From the NCBI RefSeq assembly GCF_013778305.1, contig NZ_JACEIC010000001.1, forward strand, positions 806,001 to 870,000: 64,000 nt of DNA, written 5' to 3'. The stretch is from Nocardioides agri. Lineage in GTDB: Bacteria; Actinomycetota; Actinomycetes; Propionibacteriales; Nocardioidaceae. The notes under the pieces are model-generated. The model did not search any database. It was not told where the DNA came from and saw only the letters and a program-made list of their open reading frames with translations. Made by a program: the position numbers and the translations under genes. Numbering within the stretch: position 1 is the first letter of the stretch; each line of letters opens with the position of its first letter. This document shows, piece by piece, positions 39,373 through 47,497 of the stretch.

Positions 39373-39468
39373 GATCGAACAGTACGCCCCGCGGACTCGA
39401 TGCGCTCGACGGCGGAGTTCCGCGGGGCTCGAACCGGAGCCGGCGGGATCGGCCGCTCACAGGCGGGG

Positions 39469-39945
39469 TCACACGTGTCTGGGCACGTTGCCGTTCAGCC
39501 CGAACACCCAGCGCATCATCCTGTGCCCGCCGTCCGCGGTCGGGCCGAACATGCACGGGCAGCCACCGTCGATCACGGTGACCCCGTGCTCGCGCCCGTA
39601 CGCCGTCGCAGCCTCGGACACGCTTCCCGCGCCCGGACCCCGGTGCATCCACACCTGCCCGATACCGAGGTCGACGCACTCCCGCATGGTGGTCTCCGCG
39701 ATGTCGGGGCGGGTGCCGATGACCACGGCCTCGACGCGGCCGGGAACCGACGCCAGGTCCGGGTAGCAGCTGTCACCCTCGACACGATCCGCATGCGGGT
39801 TGATCGCGACGACCTCGTACCCGCGATCCTTCAGCCGCTTGTAGACCACGTTCGCCCCGTGGCTCTTCGGGTCCCGAGAGACCCCGGTGACCGCGATCCG
39901 CTTGTTCGCCAGGAACTCCGATGCTGCCTGCTTGATCGCGACCAC
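39469..39945 (-). CDS. CoA-binding (YccU-type) protein
   Basis: Rossmann-fold protein of 158 aa of the CoA-binding domain family. GTG 39945 has GGAGG six bases upstream, and the following sequence is AIKQAASEFLANKRIAVTGVSRDPKSHGANVVYKRLKDRGYEVVAINPHADRVEGDSCYPDLASVP. VVIGTRPDIAETTMRECVDLGIGQVWMHRGPGAGSVSEAATAYGREHGVTVIDGGCPCMFGP is the characteristic second half; the HRG loop and GGCPCMFGP are typical. Members bind CoA or nucleotide; function unsettled. It is common in actinobacterial dormancy or redox-stress clusters. Confidence 0.86.
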   Translation of the reverse strand: MVAIKQAASEFLANKRIAVTGVSRDPKSHGANVVYKRLKDRGYEVVAINPHADRVEGDSCYPDLASVPGRVEAVVIGTRPDIAETTMRECVDLGIGQVWMHRGPGAGSVSEAATAYGREHGVTVIDGGCPCMFGPTADGGHRMMRWVFGLNGNVPRHV

Positions 39946-40142
39946 GACACACCTCCGAACGTCACCGGAGGCCCTCAGCAGGCCCCCTCGGCCGTGACTT
40001 CCATGCTGGCCAACAGCCCGACGATCGAACAGGGGCGAACGTCCCGGCCGCAACGGGCGTGCCCCCGGTCCTCGGGCCGAGATGCCGATGGTCGGAACCG
40101 AGAGTGCGCGTCAGGTCGGTGGCTGTGGGTATACCTCCGGAC

Positions 40143-41147
40143 ATGAAGCCGTTCAACGTCGGCCTGGTGGCCGACCCGGCCGCGCCCACCCAGATGGCGC
40201 ATCGCATCAAGGACCTCCAACCGCCGGCGGGCGAGCATCACCACGCCTGGCACATCGAGGTCGTCAGCGAGCCGTTCACCACCGGATCCGAGGATGTCGG
40301 CACCGCGATGGCGCGCCTGCGAGTCCAGGCCCACCGGCACGAGTGGGACATCGTCGTGGGTCTGACCGAGCTTCCCCTGCGCGACGACGACGGCCGCTAC
40401 CTCCTCGTCGAGGCTGACCCGCAACGACGCGCCGCGGTGCTGTCGCTGCCTGCTCTCGGCGGACTGCGCATGCACGCACGTACGCGCCGCGCAGTGCGCA
40501 CCCTCGTCGGCGACATGGCCGACCCCAACTCCGAGGAGGAGCACCGCGTCCCGCTCCCCCGCCTCGGGGGACGCTGGCGACTTCTTGCGGGAATGGTCCT
40601 CGCCAACCGTCCGTGGCTCCTGGTCCCTGGCCTGAAGTCCGCGCTCGTGGCAGCGCTGGCGACCGGCGCCGTCGCCACCGTCAACTCGACGGTCTGGCTG
40701 TTGGCAGACTCCCTGTCGTGGTGGCGTCTCGTGGTTGCGACGATCGCCTCGATCGCCCTCGTCGTCGCCTGGCTCGTGATCGACGGCGAGCTGTGGGACC
40801 GCCCCGACGACGACTCCCCACAGGCGCGGGATCGGTCACGTCTCTACAACGCCGCGACCCTGTTGACCCTGACGGCCGGGGTGCTCATCTGCTACGTCGC
40901 TCTCTACGTCGTGAACCTCGCCTGGGCGTTCTTCGTCCTCGACCCCGATCTCATGGGCGACTACCTCAATGCAGGGCTCGGTTTCCCCGATCTGTTCGTA
41001 CTGGCCTGGTTCGTGGCGTCAGCGGCCACCGTCGGCGGTGGTCTTGGCTCCGGTCTGGAGACCGACGAGGCCATCCGGGCCGCCGCCTACTCCAAGCGCG
41101 AGGAGGACCGCCGCGACCGTCTCGCGCGCGAGCGAGACTCGAAGTAG
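40143..41147 (+). CDS. Unknown four-helix membrane protein with soluble N-terminal domain
   Basis: Protein of 334 aa from ATG 40143. The first 140 residues are soluble and alpha/beta (MKPFNVGLVADPAAPTQMAHRIKD, HEWDIVVGLTELPL, RAAVLSLPALGGL). The rest has four membrane helices: LVPGLKSALVAALATGAVATV, WWRLVVATIASIALVVAWLVI, LTLTAGVLICYVALYVVNLAWAFFVLD and LFVLAWFVASAATVGGGLGSGLE. A charged cytoplasmic tail rich in Arg and Asp ends it. No family is recognised. The N-terminal part resembles a nucleotide- or phosphate-sugar-binding fold only vaguely. It is divergent from the CoA-binding gene across 197 bp and precedes the convergent FMN reductase. Confidence 0.7.
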   Translation: MKPFNVGLVADPAAPTQMAHRIKDLQPPAGEHHHAWHIEVVSEPFTTGSEDVGTAMARLRVQAHRHEWDIVVGLTELPLRDDDGRYLLVEADPQRRAAVLSLPALGGLRMHARTRRAVRTLVGDMADPNSEEEHRVPLPRLGGRWRLLAGMVLANRPWLLVPGLKSALVAALATGAVATVNSTVWLLADSLSWWRLVVATIASIALVVAWLVIDGELWDRPDDDSPQARDRSRLYNAATLLTLTAGVLICYVALYVVNLAWAFFVLDPDLMGDYLNAGLGFPDLFVLAWFVASAATVGGGLGSGLETDEAIRAAAYSKREEDRRDRLARERDSK

Positions 41148-41209
41148 CGCTGAGCCGATCCTCGCGACGGCCTGCACGCCGACCTCGCTCGATCCGCCCG
41201 TCGCCGTCC

Positions 41210-41830
41210 CTACCTGCCGTCAGCCTCGCCAGACGGCTCGCCTGACGCGCCGCTCGGCCCTTGCGGGCGTGGCAGGACGGTCAGGACCATGCCGATGTAG
41301 GTGCGGAACTCGGCCATGTAGGCGCGGAGGAACTCCCTGGTGGAGTCGTTGGTGACCTCGCCGTCGTCCTGGAAGACATCCGCGGAGTACTGGATGTAGG
41401 CCTCGGGCGAGGTCATCTGGCGGGCGTTGCAGAAGCTGAGCACACCGCGCAGGCCCTGTTGGCCCATGGCGGTGCCGATCTGGCCGATCGAGGCGCCGAT
41501 CACCGCGGCTGGGATGTGGTCGAAGGAGTTCTGTCCCCATGGTCGGGACGCCCAGTCGATCGCGTTCTTCAACGCGCCTGGGATCGACCGCTTGTACTCG
41601 GGGGTGACGAAGAGCACCGCGTCGACGGCGGCGATCGAGGCCTTGAGCGCTCGCGCTTCGGGCGGGTAGTCGTCGTCGAAGTCCGGGCTGTACAGCGGCA
41701 GGTCGCCGATGGGGATCTCGCTGAACTCCAGGTCGTCCGGCGCCAACCGGATGAGCGACTTGGACAGGATGCGGTTGATCGACGTCGACGACAGGCTTCC
41801 GACGAAGTAGCCGACCTTGTAGGTGGTCAT
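41210..41830 (-). CDS. NAD(P)H-dependent FMN reductase
   Basis: Flavodoxin-fold reductase of 206 aa. SLSSTSINRILSKSLIRLAP near residue 12 is the FMN phosphate-binding loop, followed by FSEIPIGDLPLYSPDFDDDYP. The second flavin motif is LFVTPEYKRSIPGALKNAIDWASRPWGQNSF, typical of NADPH-dependent FMN reductases and chromate or quinone reductases. The C-terminus adds a Pro/Gly-rich tail. ATG 41830 has an AGGAGG site upstream and lies 44 bp downstream of the DnaK chimera stop, on the same strand; the two are probably one transcript. A role in oxidative stress is likely by context (inference). Confidence 0.88.
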   Translation of the reverse strand: MTTYKVGYFVGSLSSTSINRILSKSLIRLAPDDLEFSEIPIGDLPLYSPDFDDDYPPEARALKASIAAVDAVLFVTPEYKRSIPGALKNAIDWASRPWGQNSFDHIPAAVIGASIGQIGTAMGQQGLRGVLSFCNARQMTSPEAYIQYSADVFQDDGEVTNDSTREFLRAYMAEFRTYIGMVLTVLPRPQGPSGASGEPSGEADGR

Positions 41831-41874
41831 GTTCGTTCCTCCTGGTTTCGTGCCTTCGTGGCGGGCAATGCCCC

Positions 41875-43917
41875 TCAGCGGCGTCCCTCGGCCTCCAGGA
41901 ACTCGTGGACGTGGCGGATCGCGACCGAGCCCTCCCCAACGGCGGAGGCGACGCGCTTGACCGAACCACTGCGCACGTCGCCCACGGCGAAGACACCGGG
42001 GCGGCTGGTCTGGAACAGCCCGTCGCTGCAGTCGGCGGCGGGGCGGGTGAGGACGTACCCCTTCGCGTCCAGCGGGATCTCCCCTTGGAGCCAGCTGGTG
42101 TGCGGGGCCGCACCGATCAGCACGAACAGGGCTGTCGTCGTGACGCGCTCTTCCGCACCGGTGTGGAGATCGCGCAGCAGCACGGCGTCGAGTGCCTCGT
42201 CCCCGACGAGCTCGCACACCTCGCTGTTGCGCCAGATCTTGATGCGTGCCGACTGCTCGACGCGGTCGGCCAGGTAGCGGGACATGTCTCTTCCCAGGTC
42301 GTCGTGCCGGATGACCAGGTTGACCACCGGCGAACGGCGGGCCAGGAAGCAGGCCGCCTGGCCCGCGGAATTGCCACCGCCCACGACGGTGACGGGCTCC
42401 CGTCGGCACAGCCGGGCCTCGAACTCCGTCGCGGCGTAGTAGACGCTGCTGCCCTCGGTGTCCTTGTCGCGCGCCGAGACGTGCAGGATGCCGTTGGCGT
42501 CGATGTCGAAGGTCACCTCGATCTGGGGCACCCCGCGGGGCGCGGGACGGATGTTCTCCAGCCGGAACCGGGCCAGCACGCGGTTGTCGCCCGCTCTCTC
42601 CCGCTCACCCTGGAGGACGACGACGTCGACCGCGGACTGGTTGTCCTCGGCGGTGCTGAAGATCTCGGTTCGCCGAGCCGGGATGGTGGTGTTGCGCTCG
42701 ATGACCTTGGTCATCACCCCACCCATCGTCTCCAACCCCAGCGACAGGGGCGTGACGTCGAGGAGCAGCACGTCCTTGACGTCGCCCTTGATGATCGCCG
42801 CCTGGACGGCCGCGCCGATGGCGACGACCTCGTCGGGGTTGACGGTCATGTTGGGGTCCTTGCCCCCGGTCAGGCGGCGGACCAAGGCCTGCACCGCCGG
42901 GATCCGCGTCGAGCCGCCCACGAGGATCACCTCGTCGATGTCGTCGGCGGTGACCTTCGCGTCCTCCATCGCCTGCTTGACCGGCCCGCGGCAACGCTCG
43001 ACGAGGTCGGCCGTGAGCTGCTCGAACGTCGACCTCATCAGGTTGACGTTGAGATGCTTGGGCCCGGAGGCGTCAGCGGTGACGAAGGGAAGGTTGACGG
43101 AGGTCTGGGTCACCGCCGAAAGCTCCACCTTGGCCTTCTCCGCGGCCTCGAAGAGACGCTGCAGTGCCTGGGAGTCGTCGCGGAGGTCGATGCCGTTCGA
43201 CTTCTTGAAGTCGTCGGCCAGGTAGTCGACGACGCGTCGGTCGAAGTCGTCGCCGCCGAGATGCCTGTCCCCGGCAGTCGACCGGACCTCGACCACGCCT
43301 TCGCCGACCGTCAGGATGCTCACGTCGAACGTACCGCCGCCGAGGTCGAAGACCAGCACGGTCTCGTTCTCCAGCTTGTCCATCCCGTAGGCGAGCGCGG
43401 CAGCCGTCGGCTCGTTGATGATCCGGAGGACGTCCAGCCCGGCAATCTTCCCGGCGTCCTTCGTGGCCTGTCGCTGTGCGTCGCTGAAGTGCGCCGGGAC
43501 GGTGATGACCGCTTCGGTCACGCGCTCGCCGAGGAACTTCCCGGCGTCCTCGACCAGCTTCCGAAGCACCTGCGCCGAGATCTCCTCGGGTGCGTAGAGC
43601 TTGCCGTTGACCTCGAACCGCGCCGCGCCATCGGGACCCGCGACCACGTCGAACGAGACGGCCGACAGCTCGCTGCTGACCTCGTCGTACTTGCGACCGA
43701 TGAAGCGCTTCGCGGAGTAGATGGTCCCTTTGGGGTTCAGGATCGCCTGGCGTCGGGCCATCTGGCCGACCAGTCGCTCTCCGTTCTCCAGGAATCCGAC
43801 CACGGACGGGGTGGTCCGGTTGCCCTCCGCGTTGGGGATGACCTGCGGCTGGCCACCTTCCATGGCCGCGATCACCGAGTTCGTCGTTCCGAGGTCGATG
43901 CCGACTGCCCTGCCCAT
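41875..43917 (-). CDS. Chimera: truncated DnaK joined in frame to the C-terminal half of a thioredoxin-reductase-like flavoprotein
   Basis: Continuous frame of 680 codons from ATG 43917. Residues 1 to about 488 are Hsp70: [21 protein letters not shown] (phosphate 1 loop), [29 protein letters not shown], then the substrate-binding beta domain up to [12 protein letters not shown], where the last strand and the whole helical lid are missing. From [15 protein letters not shown] (about residue 489) the sequence is the NADPH domain and C-terminal FAD half of a thioredoxin-reductase-like protein: [17 protein letters not shown] and [24 protein letters not shown]. The N-terminal FAD loop and CxxC motif are absent. 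No grpE or dnaJ is adjacent. Most simply, it arose from an in-frame deletion between two genes; a new function or an assembly artefact are alternatives. Confidence 0.88.
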   Translation of the reverse strand: MGRAVGIDLGTTNSVIAAMEGGQPQVIPNAEGNRTTPSVVGFLENGERLVGQMARRQAILNPKGTIYSAKRFIGRKYDEVSSELSAVSFDVVAGPDGAARFEVNGKLYAPEEISAQVLRKLVEDAGKFLGERVTEAVITVPAHFSDAQRQATKDAGKIAGLDVLRIINEPTAAALAYGMDKLENETVLVFDLGGGTFDVSILTVGEGVVEVRSTAGDRHLGGDDFDRRVVDYLADDFKKSNGIDLRDDSQALQRLFEAAEKAKVELSAVTQTSVNLPFVTADASGPKHLNVNLMRSTFEQLTADLVERCRGPVKQAMEDAKVTADDIDEVILVGGSTRIPAVQALVRRLTGGKDPNMTVNPDEVVAIGAAVQAAIIKGDVKDVLLLDVTPLSLGLETMGGVMTKVIERNTTIPARRTEIFSTAEDNQSAVDVVVLQGERERAGDNRVLARFRLENIRPAPRGVPQIEVTFDIDANGILHVSARDKDTEGSSVYYAATEFEARLCRREPVTVVGGGNSAGQAACFLARRSPVVNLVIRHDDLGRDMSRYLADRVEQSARIKIWRNSEVCELVGDEALDAVLLRDLHTGAEERVTTTALFVLIGAAPHTSWLQGEIPLDAKGYVLTRPAADCSDGLFQTSRPGVFAVGDVRSGSVKRVASAVGEGSVAIRHVHEFLEAEGRR

Positions 43918-44025
43918 GACCACTCCATTCGCCGGATGCACTTGACGATGGCCATGCTCCGCGGTCGCGCAGGTCGCGGCATCCCGTGAACGGGTGCTTC
44001 GTGACCGGGCCGTGCTGGCTGCGGG

Positions 44026-44901
44026 CTAGTCGATCGGGAAGCGGTGCTGCACGGCCAGCAGGGTCAGCTCGACGCGGGAGTGGATGTCGAGCTTGAGATA
44101 GACGTGCTTGAGGTGGGCGTCCACGGTGTGGCGAGAGAGGTGGAGCTCGTCGGCGATGGTTCGATTGGCCATCCCCCGAGCCAGGCAGGAGACGACCCGC
44201 AGCTCGGCGTCGGTGAGCAACGCCCACCTGTGGTCAGTTCCCTCCTCGGCGTCCGTACGTACCTTGACCAAGGGATACCGCGTCGTCGCGGGGTCACCTG
44301 GAGCGGTGGGGAGCTCCGTCGGGTGCACGTACTGGGGGTTGTCGATCACGGTGCGGTCCAGCAGCACCTTCGGGTGGGTGCGGAGCACCTCGACGAGCAT
44401 GTCCGGCCCGAACTTCTGCAGGTCGTAGAGGCACATGAGGATGGCGGGCATCTCCTCGATGCCGTCGTTGAGGGCCGACTCGTACTGGCACAGGTCTGCC
44501 CAGCCGTGCGGCTTGGGCAGCACCCACGACATCTCACCGGCGGCCCGCAGGAGGTCGAAGTCGTCCTCGATCGCCGCGTCCACGCTCTGGGTGATGTAGC
44601 TCAGCATGTCCTCGACGTTGAACTGCCCTGAGCGGAGGTAGACATCGGATGCCCGTTCGACGTCGAGCTGGGCCGATCGTCGGGAGTACTCCGGGCCGGG
44701 CTGGCCCACGGCGAGGTCCCGGACCAGCGCCGGCTCCATTGCGTCGATCATGCACAGGCACTTGTCGCCGTGCCGCAGCCCCTCCTCGAGGAAGGAGAAC
44801 AGCAGCCGGTCGCGCTCGGCCGGGCCGGAGTACAGGGCGCAGAAGTGCGTTCCTGGGCTGACTACGCCGACCCCGGGGATCCCGAGGCTCAGACCGTTCA
44901 T
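44026..44901 (-). CDS. MEDS-domain LuxR-type transcription regulator
   Basis: Regulator of 291 aa. Residues about 12-180 match the MEDS sensory domain of DcmR-like proteins: SPGTHFCALYSGPAERDRLLFSFLEEGLRHGDKCLCMIDA, with paired Cys and later GEMSWVLPKPHGWADLCQYESALND. The C-terminal 65 residues are a LuxR helix-turn-helix: LTDAELRVVSCLARGMANRTIADELHLSRHTVDAHLKHVYLKLDIHSRVEL. MEDS domains are thought to sense one-carbon or hydrocarbon-derived ligands; this is inference for this protein. It lies just upstream of the DnaK chimera on the same strand (108 bp gap) and downstream of the PAS histidine kinase, so it could control this redox cluster. Confidence 0.88.
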   Translation of the reverse strand: MNGLSLGIPGVGVVSPGTHFCALYSGPAERDRLLFSFLEEGLRHGDKCLCMIDAMEPALVRDLAVGQPGPEYSRRSAQLDVERASDVYLRSGQFNVEDMLSYITQSVDAAIEDDFDLLRAAGEMSWVLPKPHGWADLCQYESALNDGIEEMPAILMCLYDLQKFGPDMLVEVLRTHPKVLLDRTVIDNPQYVHPTELPTAPGDPATTRYPLVKVRTDAEEGTDHRWALLTDAELRVVSCLARGMANRTIADELHLSRHTVDAHLKHVYLKLDIHSRVELTLLAVQHRFPID

Positions 44902-45004
44902 GGGGACACCGTTCACCGCATCCGAGACTTCACGATCCCCACTACGCGCTTTGGATGTAGGTAACCGTGTTGCTGCCGGCTCATGCGCCGGGCCGGCCAT
45001 CGCT

Positions 45005-46090
45005 TTACCGGATGGGGAACCGCAGCGACGCACACAGGCCCCGGGGACGGTTGGCCGACAGCTGAAGGGCTCCGCCGTGGGCCGAGGCGATCGTGTGCGC
45101 GATCGCCAGCCCGAGCCCTCGGCCAGTGACGTCCTGCCGGGGATCGGTGCCGCGCTCGAAGGGTTGGATGAGGCGGTCCAGCTCGGCGTCGTCGATGCCT
45201 GGCCCGTTGTCGGAGACGGTGAGGTCGACGGCCACCCCATCCTCGCAACGCGTGCGGAGGCGGACCACGGAACCGGCCGGGGCGTAGCAAGCGGCGTTCT
45301 TCAACAGCTCGGAGACCGCGCGCCGGATCTCGGCGAAGTCCAGCACCACGGGCAGCGTGACGGGCTGATCGAGACGCAGCTCGACATGGTGCTCGTCGAA
45401 CAGCGGAGTGACGGCGCGGGCCACTTGCTCCACGACGAGCGGGAGGTCGCCGTAGGTCTTGGTGAGCTGGGCGTGGCGATCGAGGTCCACGAGTGCCGAG
45501 ATGGTCTCGAGGAGGGTTCGGAGCGTTCCCGCGGCGCGGAGCACGGCGTCGAGGGCCCGCTGCGCCTCCGGCGCGATGCCGGCCCGCTGGTCGTCGAGCA
45601 TCTCCGCGTAGCCGAGCAGGTTCGTCACCGGCGTGCGCAGCTGGTGGTTGATGGTCTCCAGGAGCCGCTCGCGGAGCTCGGACTGTCGCAGGTGTGCGGC
45701 CCGCTCACCGCTGACGTCCTGGACGAGCACGACGGCCCCGGACAGAAGTCCGTCGGGACCGATCAGTGGCGACGCGTTGCAGCGCAGGTGCCGCAGGCTT
45801 CCAGTCGCCGACCGCGCCGCGATGAGGGCGTCGCGGACGACCTCACCCCGGCGTGCCCGCACCAGCGGGACGTCCTCGGTCGGCAAGGGGGTGGAGCCGT
45901 CCGGGGTGAACAGCCGGAAGCGAGTGCTGATCTCGTCCTCGGGCATCGGCTCGAAGGGCAGCTCGAACAGCTCCTGCATGCCCGGGCTGAGGAGGGCGAT
46001 CCGCCCGACAGCGTCGCTCGCGGCGACGAGCAGCCCGGCCTGCGCCAACAGGGTCGACGTCTTCAACTGTTCGAGTTCCGAGACAGCCAT
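45005..46090 (-). CDS. PAS-domain sensor histidine kinase
   Basis: Histidine kinase of 361 aa with no membrane segment, so it is a cytoplasmic sensor. The first 130 residues form a PAS region (LLVAASDAVGRIALLSPGMQELFELPFEPMPEDEISTRFRLFTPDG, SATGSLRHLRCNASPLIGPDGLLSGAVVLVQDVS). HisKA shows LLETINHQLRTPVTNLLGYAEML, phospho-His near residue 147. HATPase shows ELLKNAACYAP (N box), DNGPGIDDAELDRLIQPFERG (G1/F box) and GRGLGLAIAHTIASAHGGAL (G2 box). ATG 46090 has a GAGGAG site. No response regulator with a receiver domain is adjacent; the nearest regulator is the MEDS-LuxR gene 103 bp downstream, so partner assignment is open. Confidence 0.9.
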   Translation of the reverse strand: MAVSELEQLKTSTLLAQAGLLVAASDAVGRIALLSPGMQELFELPFEPMPEDEISTRFRLFTPDGSTPLPTEDVPLVRARRGEVVRDALIAARSATGSLRHLRCNASPLIGPDGLLSGAVVLVQDVSGERAAHLRQSELRERLLETINHQLRTPVTNLLGYAEMLDDQRAGIAPEAQRALDAVLRAAGTLRTLLETISALVDLDRHAQLTKTYGDLPLVVEQVARAVTPLFDEHHVELRLDQPVTLPVVLDFAEIRRAVSELLKNAACYAPAGSVVRLRTRCEDGVAVDLTVSDNGPGIDDAELDRLIQPFERGTDPRQDVTGRGLGLAIAHTIASAHGGALQLSANRPRGLCASLRFPIR

Positions 46091-46382
46091 CTGCTCCTCC
46101 GAGGACTGGGACCTGCTTCGCGTCGCCGCTGCGGCGCCGTGCGACCTGTCGGGGGGCAGGCACACGGCGCCGCGCCTCAATACTGACCCCTCGACACGCG
46201 GCCAGAGACCCCTCGTGGGCGTCCTGCGCATTCCGGCTACAGGACGGCGCTCAGTGGCTACGGACGGGCCCGCGTCCGGGGGCCATGGCCGGGTATCTAA
46301 CCTGCAACTGGAACGCGCCACGTCCGCAACGACGCACGACCCGCTCGATGCGGTGCTTCGGGAGATCGCAGGGAGAACGACC

Positions 46383-47405
46383 ATGAGCACGATCGGCCCG
46401 ATGAACCGCGGCACCTGCGGGGTCGACGACCAGGCAGGCCTGCCGCCGTACACCCGGCGTACGACCGGCGACCGCGACGAGGCCGAGCGGGTCATCGCCG
46501 ACCTCTACCTGCCGAACCGGCTCGACCTCTCCGAGGATTCGACCCCGCTGGGCATGGAGGTGACCGGCCTCCGCCTGGGCGCGCTCACCGCGGGCCGGCT
46601 GACCTACGGGCGCTCGGTGCTCCTGTGCACGGAGGACGCCGAGAACTTCCACGTGAACGTCCCGCTGCGCGGCCGCGCGGCGTCGAGCAACGGGTCCGGC
46701 GAACCGGTGAGCACGTCGCCCGGCGAAGGTCTGGTGTTCTCTCCCGGAGCGCCGGCCGAGATCTCCTGGTCGGAGGACTGTGAGCAGCTGTGTCTGATGG
46801 TTCCGCCGGCGCGTCTGGAGGCAGAGCTGGAGAGGATGCTCGGCAGGTCTCTCAGGGGTCGACTCGTCTTCGACTTCGCTGCCGACCTGCCCAGTCCGGT
46901 GGGGCAGCGCCTGCGGACAGTGCTGAACCTGCTCGTCGAGGAGCTCGAGCAGCCGACCGATGTGAGCCGCAACCCTCTCGTGGCCCGACACGTCGAAGGA
47001 CTCGTGCTCGACAGCCTCCTGCTGTCTCAGCCGCACAATCACAGCGACGCCGCGACCCGGCCCGGCCCGCCGGCGCACCGCTCCGCGATCAGGCGTGCGG
47101 TCGCGCTCATGGAGGAGAACCCCGCCGAGCCGTGGACGACAGTTCGGCTGGCAGCCGAGGTGCACCTGAGTCCACGGGCGCTGCAGGCGGGGTTCAGCCG
47201 GGATCTCGCCACCCCGCCGATGGCCTACCTGCGCGAGGTTCGGCTGCGCCGGGCGCACGAGGCGTTGAGCGCCGCCGACCGCGACGCCACCACGGTGCGC
47301 GCCGTCGCCACCGGCCTCGGCATGTGGCATCCGAGTCGCTTCGCCGCTGCCTACCGCGCGGCCTTCGGCGAAACACCGTCGGACACCCTCAACCGCCCCC
47401 GCTGA
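46383..47405 (+). CDS. AraC-family transcription regulator
   Basis: Regulator of 340 aa. Residues about 30-200 are an AraC-binding-like sensor domain (GRLTYGRSVLLCTEDAENFHVNVPLRGRAASSNG, GLVFSPGAPAEISWSEDCEQLCLMVPPARLEAELERMLG). The C-terminal 100 residues are two helix-turn-helix motifs: PWTTVRLAAEVHLSPRALQAGFSRDLATPPMAYLREVRLRRAHEAL and TTVRAVATGLGMWHPSRFAAAYRAAFGETPSD. ATG 46383 follows GGGAGAACG. It diverges from the histidine kinase gene across 292 bp and precedes uvrA2 by 92 bp on the same strand. Inducer and targets unknown; the divergent layout suggests autoregulation or control of the kinase gene. Confidence 0.88.
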   Translation: MSTIGPMNRGTCGVDDQAGLPPYTRRTTGDRDEAERVIADLYLPNRLDLSEDSTPLGMEVTGLRLGALTAGRLTYGRSVLLCTEDAENFHVNVPLRGRAASSNGSGEPVSTSPGEGLVFSPGAPAEISWSEDCEQLCLMVPPARLEAELERMLGRSLRGRLVFDFAADLPSPVGQRLRTVLNLLVEELEQPTDVSRNPLVARHVEGLVLDSLLLSQPHNHSDAATRPGPPAHRSAIRRAVALMEENPAEPWTTVRLAAEVHLSPRALQAGFSRDLATPPMAYLREVRLRRAHEALSAADRDATTVRAVATGLGMWHPSRFAAAYRAAFGETPSDTLNRPR

Positions 47406-47497
47406 GCGGGACCTCGGCCGCCCGGCGCGTGGGTGAGGTCCGACGTCGCCCGCGACCCAACCAGGTACGTCGCGGTCGGGCTGGGTACAAGGGGCGG

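Noticed and set aside
39373..40142. GATCGAACAG present upstream of both the SRPBCC gene and near the CoA-binding/membrane gene starts
   Set aside because: The match is only 10 bp at differing distances; chance cannot be excluded.
46790..47497. Longer start for UvrA2 upstream of 47498
   Set aside because: The upstream part of the open frame overlaps the AraC gene and lacks UvrA similarity; conserved sequence begins at GTG 47498.
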